From Gammaproteobacteria bacterium (GTDB lineage Bacteria; Pseudomonadota; Gammaproteobacteria; Tenderiales; Tenderiaceae), in contig JAJRWO010000091.1 in the NCBI GenBank assembly GCA_024276775.1, positions 1 to 11,250 of the forward strand: a stretch of DNA of 11,250 nt, in the 5' to 3' direction. The notes beneath the pieces were generated by a model. The model saw only the letters and a list, made by a program, of their open reading frames with translations, had not been told where the DNA came from and did not search any database. The position numbers were made by a program, and so were the translations under genes. This document shows, piece by piece, positions 6,328 to 11,250 of this stretch (its first letter is position 1; every line of letters starts with the position of its first letter).

Positions 6328-8583
6328 TTATTTTTCTTCTAGCTGGGTCAGGTCAACCTTCTGAAACCCCCGCGGTAGCTTATTACCCCGTCGTCCCCGT
6401 TCACCAGAATAATGTTCGAGGTCTGCAAGTTTGAAGCGAGTGTGGCGCTGGCCACAATACAATGTCAACGTCTGTTTCAGCGAAACACTGTTGATGGCAA
6501 CAACATATTCTTCACGACTGACCACCCGGGCAGAAGGAATGGCAATAATTTTGTTGCCCTTTCCCTTGCTCAATTCGGGCAACTCTGCCAATGGAAAAGC
6601 TAACATCCGCCCTTCAGAGGTAATGGCTGTCACCATTGCGGTTGCCATATCACTGATTGGCGCAGGCGGTAACACCTGTGCCCCTTTGGGTACATTCAGA
6701 ATTGCCTTGCCATTTTTATTTTTGGTCATCAAGTCACCCAGTTTGGCAACAAAACCATAACCCGCATCCGAGGCCAATAGATATCTATCGCTTTCCGCCC
6801 CCATAATCACCGCAACAAAAACAGCTCCTGCGGCAGGTTTCAGACGTCCGGTCAGTGGTTCACCCTGACCACGAGCAGACGGCAAGGTATGAGCCGGTAA
6901 CGCATAACAACGACCGTTTGAATCAATAAACACTGCCTGCTGGTTGCTGCGGCCACGCGCAGCTGAGAGAAAACCGTCACCCGCTTTATAGTTGATGGCT
7001 GACGCATCGATCTCATGGCCCTTGGCAGACCGTACCCAGCCTTTTTCTGACAACACCACGGTGACAGGCTCCGCCGGTGTCAGGGCCGATTCATCCATGG
7101 CTTCGGCCGCATCACGAACAACAATCGGCGAACGGCGCTCATCACCAAATTTTTCGGCATCTTCTAGCAGTTCATTGCGAATCAGGGTTTTCATGCGCTG
7201 TTTGGATCCGAGAATTTTTTCCAGTTTGTCGCGTTCTTTAGCCAGTTCATCCTGCTCTGCCCTGATTTTCATTTCTTCAAGGCGAGCCAGTTGCCGCAAC
7301 TTGGTATCAAGGATGTAATCAGTCTGATCTTCGGTCAGGCCAAAGCGCTGCATCAATGCTTGTTTAGGTTTTTCTTCGCTGCGAATGATGTGAATGACCT
7401 CATCCAGATTGAGGTATGCGATCAACATGCCTTCCAATAAATGCAGGCGGCGCTTAACCTTGTCAAGGCGATACTGCAAACGACGGCGTACCGTTTCGGT
7501 ACGAAACACCAGCCACTCCTGCAACATCATCAGCAGACTCTTGACCTGCGGTTTGCCATTAATGCCGATGACATTGAAATTAACGCGGTAAGTACGTTCC
7601 AGATCAGTGGACGCAAACAAATGTAGCATCAGTGCGTTGATATCAATACGATTTGAGCGTGGTGTAATCACCAGTCGGGTTGGATTTTCATGGTCAGACT
7701 CATCACGCAGATCTTCCACCATTGGCAGCTTTTTGGCATTCATCTGTGCCGCGATCTGTTCCAGCACCTTGGCACCGGAGACCTGATGCGGCAATGCCGT
7801 GATAATCACATCACCCTCCTCACGTTCATACACGGCCCGCATGCGGATGCTGCCGTTGCCGGTCTGGTACATTTTTTCAATATCGGCAGGCGGGGTGATA
7901 ATCTCAGCCTCAGTGGGATAATCTGGCCCCTGAACATGTTCGCACAGAGCATTGACATCGGCCTTAGGTTCATCCAGCAGGCGAATACAGGCACTCACCA
8001 CCTCGCGCATATTGTGCGGCGGGATATCCGTAGACATGCCCACGGCAATACCGGTGGTACCGTTAAGCAGCACATTCGGTATACGGGCGGGCAACACTGA
8101 GGGTTCCTCCAGCGTGCCATCAAAATTAGGCACCCAGTCCACCGTGCCCTGCCCCACTTCACTGAGCAGTAATTCGGAATAAGCAGTCAAACGCGATTCG
8201 GTGTAACGCATTGCGGCAAAGGATTTGGGATCATCCGGCGCGCCCCAGTTACCTTGACCATCAACATAAGCATAACGGGTCGAAAATGGTTGCGCCATCA
8301 GTACCATGGCTTCGTAACAGGCTGAATCGCCATGGGGATGGAATTTCCCCAGCACATCACCCACGGTACGGGCTGACTTCTTGAATTTGGCCGTTACTGT
8401 TAACCCCAGTTCCGACATGGCATAAACAATACGGCGCTGCACCGGCTTCAGGCCATCCCCTACATGTGGCAGGGCACGGTCAAGAATGACGTACATGGAA
8501 TAATCAAGATAAGCCTTTTCAGTGAAGGTCTTGAGCGGAAGCTGTTCAATGCCCTGGTCTTGGCGCGGTTCTGTATCACTCAT
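6328..8583 (-). CDS. parC: DNA topoisomerase IV subunit A
   Basis: This 751-residue protein, with ParE, decatenates daughter chromosomes by double-strand passage. It aligns with E. coli ParC (752 aa) almost throughout. The catalytic tyrosine is Y127 in AAMRYTES (E. coli Y120). The quinolone-resistance-determining region reads HPHGDSACYEA, with S87 and E91 (E. coli S80 and E84) unaltered. The stretch at about 290-310 (KLPMVEDLRDESDHENPTR) is ParC-like. The C-terminal beta-pinwheel domain ends in SGERGRRGNKLPRG, close to the ParC end and lacking a canonical GyrA box, which argues against GyrA. The start is set by the MSD-type N-terminus; the ribosome-binding site is poor. It lies 38 bases after rimI on the same strand. 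parE is not in the window. Confidence 0.97.
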   Translation of the reverse strand: MSDTEPRQDQGIEQLPLKTFTEKAYLDYSMYVILDRALPHVGDGLKPVQRRIVYAMSELGLTVTAKFKKSARTVGDVLGKFHPHGDSACYEAMVLMAQPFSTRYAYVDGQGNWGAPDDPKSFAAMRYTESRLTAYSELLLSEVGQGTVDWVPNFDGTLEEPSVLPARIPNVLLNGTTGIAVGMSTDIPPHNMREVVSACIRLLDEPKADVNALCEHVQGPDYPTEAEIITPPADIEKMYQTGNGSIRMRAVYEREEGDVIITALPHQVSGAKVLEQIAAQMNAKKLPMVEDLRDESDHENPTRLVITPRSNRIDINALMLHLFASTDLERTYRVNFNVIGINGKPQVKSLLMMLQEWLVFRTETVRRRLQYRLDKVKRRLHLLEGMLIAYLNLDEVIHIIRSEEKPKQALMQRFGLTEDQTDYILDTKLRQLARLEEMKIRAEQDELAKERDKLEKILGSKQRMKTLIRNELLEDAEKFGDERRSPIVVRDAAEAMDESALTPAEPVTVVLSEKGWVRSAKGHEIDASAINYKAGDGFLSAARGRSNQQAVFIDSNGRCYALPAHTLPSARGQGEPLTGRLKPAAGAVFVAVIMGAESDRYLLASDAGYGFVAKLGDLMTKNKNGKAILNVPKGAQVLPPAPISDMATAMVTAITSEGRMLAFPLAELPELSKGKGNKIIAIPSARVVSREEYVVAINSVSLKQTLTLYCGQRHTRFKLADLEHYSGERGRRGNKLPRGFQKVDLTQLEEK

Positions 8584-8621
8584 TCACTGTTGCCCACTGC
8601 TTATTTCAAAGCAAACCATTA

Positions 8622-9119
8622 TTACAGAATTGGGCCGTTGCCGAAAGTCGTGTTATGGCCACAATAGCTGAGTTGCCTCGCCAGTACTAACGCATCCTCT
8701 CGACCGTTGCGACCGGGGTAATAATGTTCACGACACCCCAACTCATTAAAACCCAACGATTCATATAATTTAATGGCCCGTTTGTTTGAAGCCCGAACCT
8801 CAAGCAATAACATTTCGACCTTATTCTCCCGGGCCGTCTGCTCAAGCGAATGTAAAAGCGTTCTGCCCAAACCCTTGCCCTGAAGGTCTGGTTGAATGCA
8901 AATATTCAATACATGCGCTTCCCCAGCAGCCATGGACATCAGGGCATAACCGCATATGTTAGCACCCACCTCAAGTACACAGGCGTAGTAGTGGCGTTTC
9001 AGACAATCACGTAAATTCCCTTCCGTCCATGGAAAAGGATAAGCTGTCTTTTCAATGTTCATGACTGAAGGGACGTCTGCCTCGGTCATCAGGCGCAACT
9101 GATAGGGTTCTACAAACAT
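8622..9119 (-). CDS. rimI: Ribosomal protein S18-alanine N-acetyltransferase
   Basis: This 165-residue GNAT enzyme acetylates the N-terminal alanine of ribosomal protein S18 using acetyl-CoA. The acetyl-CoA loop QGKGLG is at 80-85 within IQPDLQGKGLGRTLL. The catalytic pair matches E103 and Y115 of the enteric enzyme: E107 in LLEVRASN and Y119 in LYESLGF. YYPGRNGREDALVLA (133-147) is the characteristic RimI C-terminal motif. E. coli RimI is 148 aa; here there are about eight extra residues at the N-terminus and a 15-residue C-terminal tail (SYCGHNTTFGNGPIL). The start is five bases after the upstream stop with no clear ribosome-binding site, so translation is probably coupled. M11 (9089) is an alternative start. 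Confidence 0.93.
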   Translation of the reverse strand: MFVEPYQLRLMTEADVPSVMNIEKTAYPFPWTEGNLRDCLKRHYYACVLEVGANICGYALMSMAAGEAHVLNICIQPDLQGKGLGRTLLHSLEQTARENKVEMLLLEVRASNKRAIKLYESLGFNELGCREHYYPGRNGREDALVLARQLSYCGHNTTFGNGPIL

Positions 9120-9124
9120 TGATG

Positions 9125-9868
9125 TTATTCGTTATTAATAACCCGCCGTGCAAACAACAGGTCTTGCCAAGCCTTGCGTTTTGCAGATGGCATGCGTAAT
9201 AGATAGGCAGGGTGATAGCTAACAATCAGCGCGGTTTTGCTGTCGCCATATGCAAATTTCTGACCTCGCATATCACCCACTTTTTGATCTGATTGCAATA
9301 AATTTTGCGCTGCAATTCGGCCCATAGCAAAAATGAGCTTAGGCTGGATCAAGGCAATTTGTTGTTTGAGATAAGGCTCACACGCAGCGGCTTCAGCAGC
9401 GCGTGGATCACGGTCATTGGCTGGACGGCATTTGACAATATTGGCAATGTAAACATCTTCACGCTTGAGTCCTACGGCCAGCAACATTTGGTTTAGCAAT
9501 TTGCCACTTGGTCCCATAAAAGGTTCACCCTGGACATCTTCTTCGGTTCCGGGGGCCTCCCCAATCACCAGCCAGTCAGCCTGACGATTGCCAGTACCAA
9601 AGACGGTTTGACTGCGTTGCTGGCATAATTCACAACGGCTGCAAGCACTCACCTCGGCCTTCAGCCCCGCCCAATCAGTAGCAACTACGGACGGTTCATT
9701 GGCTTGAACAACAATCGATTCCGTCTGCATCGTTTGCCTGGCATCAGCATCGGTTGGCGTTAACGTCTCATCCGCCGGCCGTGATTGAGGCTGGCGCAGC
9801 GACCAGGTTTGAATCCCCATCGCCTGTAAATACTGGTGGCGTTGCTGATCTGTCTGTACCTGCCCCAT
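9125..9868 (-). CDS. Family-4 uracil-DNA glycosylase with a HolD-like N-terminal peptide
   Basis: This 247-residue protein should excise uracil from DNA as the first step of base-excision repair. Its catalytic domain (about 67-247) has family-4 hallmarks: GEAPG at 103-107, four cysteines placed for a [4Fe-4S] cluster (C76, C79, C147, C163; a 68-residue gap between C79 and C147, then 16), KCRPANDRDP at 146-155, and the HPA motif (219-221) in SYHPAYLLR. Before it lie residues 13-27, YLQAMGIQTWSLRQP, resembling the clamp-loader-binding N-terminus of E. coli HolD, then a polar Pro/Thr/Gln-rich linker (28-66). The start at 9868 lies 11 bases after leuA; ribosome-binding signals are weak and M17 (9820) is possible but would split the peptide. 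rimI follows after five bases. The catalytic assignment is firm; the HolD relation is inference. Confidence 0.92.
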   Translation of the reverse strand: MGQVQTDQQRHQYLQAMGIQTWSLRQPQSRPADETLTPTDADARQTMQTESIVVQANEPSVVATDWAGLKAEVSACSRCELCQQRSQTVFGTGNRQADWLVIGEAPGTEEDVQGEPFMGPSGKLLNQMLLAVGLKREDVYIANIVKCRPANDRDPRAAEAAACEPYLKQQIALIQPKLIFAMGRIAAQNLLQSDQKVGDMRGQKFAYGDSKTALIVSYHPAYLLRMPSAKRKAWQDLLFARRVINNE

Positions 9869-9879
9869 TCTTTTAAAAC

Positions 9880-11250
9880 CTAAAGCTGCGGATGTGCTTT
9901 ATCAGCAACCGCCATCATCTTGTTCACGGCGTTGATATAGGCCTTAGCCGAAGCAATGACGATATCAGTATCAGCCCCCTGGCCATTGATGATCCGCCCC
10001 GCTTTTTCCAGTCGCACCGTCACTTCACCCTGAGAATCAGTGCCATTGGTCACATTATTAACCGAATAAAGCTGCAAGTCAGTATCACTATTAATGATTG
10101 ATTCAATTGCCTTGAATGTAGCATCAACAGGACCACCACCACCTGAATGCGCCTGTTTTTCTTCGCCATCAATGCTCAATGTAATACTGGCATTCGGGGT
10201 CTCCCCTGTTTCGGAACAAACCTTCAAAGCAATCAATTTAAGGTGTTCATTCTCAGCCTCAACACTTACATCTGTCACCAGGGCTTGCAAATCATCATCG
10301 AAAATTTCATGTTTTTTGTCGGCCAGATCCTTAAAGCGCTTAAACGCATCATTAAGCTCTTCTTCGGCCTCAAAGGTGATGCCCAGCTCATGCAAACGGG
10401 TACGAAAAGCGTTGCGACCCGAATGCTTACCCAGCACCATACGGTTGGCGTTCCAACCCACATCTTCGGCACGCATAATTTCATAGGTCTCGCGATTCTT
10501 GAGCACCCCATCCTGGTGAATGCCGGACTCATGGGCAAAGGCATTAGCGCCAACAATCGCCTTGTTCGGCTGAACAGGAAAACCGGTAATTCCAGCAACC
10601 AGACGACTGGCAGGTACAATCTGCGTTGCATCCAAATGAGTATCACAGCCAAAAATATCCTGCCGAGTACGTATCGCCATCACAATCTCTTCCAGCGAGG
10701 CATTACCGGCCCGTTCACCCAAACCATTGATTGTGCATTCAACCTGACGGGCACCATTCATGACCGCCGACAAGGAATTGGCAACTGCAAGCCCTAAATC
10801 ATTATGACAATGAACAGAAAAAACCGCCTTATCTGAGTTAGGAACCTGCTCAATCAGATTTTTAATCAAGCGGCCAAACTGACCTGGCACGTTATAGCCC
10901 ACAGTGTCAGGAATATTAATAGTCGTGGCACCGGCATCGATCACCTTTTCGATGACATGACAGAGGAAATCCAGCGCTGATCGCCCCGCATCTTCAGGCG
11001 AAAATTCCACATTGTCGGTGTATTGACAAGCGCGTTTCACTGCCCTCACCGCCTGCTCAACCACCTGCTCTGGTGACATGCGTAATTTCATCTCCATATG
11101 GATTGGAGAGGTGGCAATAAAGGTGTGAATACGCGCTGAGTTAGCGCCTTTGAGTGCCTCACCAACACGATCAATATCCTTGTCCAACGCACGGGACAAG
11201 CCACAAATAGTGCTGTCTTTAACTGCATTGGCAACAGCCTGCACAGCTTC
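9880..11250 (-). CDS. leuA: 2-isopropylmalate synthase, 5' end cut off
   Basis: The 456 visible residues run from the right edge to TAG at 9882-9880. LeuA condenses acetyl-CoA with 2-oxoisovalerate, the committed step of leucine synthesis. Compared with E. coli LeuA, about 55 N-terminal residues are missing, including the DTTLRDGEQ metal-binding motif. Present in the fragment are metal ligands H147 and H149 in SVHCHNDLGLA and N183 in GERAGNASLEE, and the IHTFIATSPIH segment (41-51). AHESGIHQDGVLKNRETYEIM marks the linker region. The C-terminal allosteric leucine-binding domain (about 340-440) includes the glycine-rich SGGGGPVDATFKAIE and ends NGQGADTDIVIASAKAYINAVN, a non-enteric form. No leader peptide or promoter can be seen because the 5' end lies outside. 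The glycosylase gene follows after 11 bases. Confidence 0.97.
   Translation of the reverse strand, partial: EAVQAVANAVKDSTICGLSRALDKDIDRVGEALKGANSARIHTFIATSPIHMEMKLRMSPEQVVEQAVRAVKRACQYTDNVEFSPEDAGRSALDFLCHVIEKVIDAGATTINIPDTVGYNVPGQFGRLIKNLIEQVPNSDKAVFSVHCHNDLGLAVANSLSAVMNGARQVECTINGLGERAGNASLEEIVMAIRTRQDIFGCDTHLDATQIVPASRLVAGITGFPVQPNKAIVGANAFAHESGIHQDGVLKNRETYEIMRAEDVGWNANRMVLGKHSGRNAFRTRLHELGITFEAEEELNDAFKRFKDLADKKHEIFDDDLQALVTDVSVEAENEHLKLIALKVCSETGETPNASITLSIDGEEKQAHSGGGGPVDATFKAIESIINSDTDLQLYSVNNVTNGTDSQGEVTVRLEKAGRIINGQGADTDIVIASAKAYINAVNKMMAVADKAHPQL

Noticed and set aside
7690..8100. 136-residue open frame on the plus strand inside parC, rich in His and Ile
   Set aside because: It is a shadow of parC codons; no ribosome-binding site or family resemblance.
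10147..10797. 216-residue open frame on the plus strand inside leuA
   Set aside because: It is antisense to a highly conserved enzyme, and its translation shows no recognisable domain; its length follows from codon bias of the opposite strand.
1..11250. Signs of a mobile element, phage, CRISPR array, toxin-antitoxin or defence island
   Set aside because: Every stretch longer than about 170 bases is filled by a conserved housekeeping-type gene, and no direct repeats, transposase motifs or compositional shifts were seen.

Overview
The window reads as core chromosome of a non-enteric gammaproteobacterium. The best evidence is protein similarity: PepN, ParC, HtpX, RimI and MltB all align by eye along their length with Enterobacteria/Pseudomonas-type proteins. 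The leuA C-terminus instead resembles the non-enteric (Neisseria/Pseudomonas-side) version. Base composition is balanced, with no sign of a compositional island, IS element, phage gene, CRISPR array, tRNA or rRNA. The genus cannot be told from this sequence. Almost all of the DNA is accounted for by nine genes.

Layout. (1) 3-524, minus strand: a thioredoxin-fold (AhpC/TSA-like) protein cut by the left edge. (2) 525-694: divergent promoter region. (3) 695-5139, plus strand: a compact operon of mltB-type lytic transglycosylase, pepN aminopeptidase N and a DUF2797 protein. (4) 5140-5283: convergent intergenic region with two hairpins, one of them a good terminator for htpX. (5) 5284-6168, minus strand: htpX, preceded by a sequence that fits a sigma-32 heat-shock promoter. 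(6) 6328-11250, minus strand: leuA (5' end off the right edge), a family-4 uracil-DNA glycosylase, rimI and parC, all co-directional with gaps of 11, 5 and 38 bases, so probably one transcript.

Functions. The right half combines leucine synthesis (leuA), base-excision repair (UDG), ribosomal protein acetylation (rimI) and chromosome decatenation (parC). The left half is envelope and protein turnover: peptidoglycan trimming (mltB), peptide degradation (pepN), membrane-protein quality control (htpX) and a redox-fold protein.

The most interesting item is in the uracil-DNA glycosylase. Its first ~27 residues resemble the clamp-loader-binding N-terminus of HolD (DNA polymerase III psi subunit), and the gene sits directly upstream of rimI, the place holD occupies in E. 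coli. This suggests a glycosylase tethered to the replisome, or a psi protein fused to or replaced by a glycosylase. Second-tier items are the sigma-32-like htpX promoter and a GIY-YIG-like residue pattern in the DUF2797 protein.
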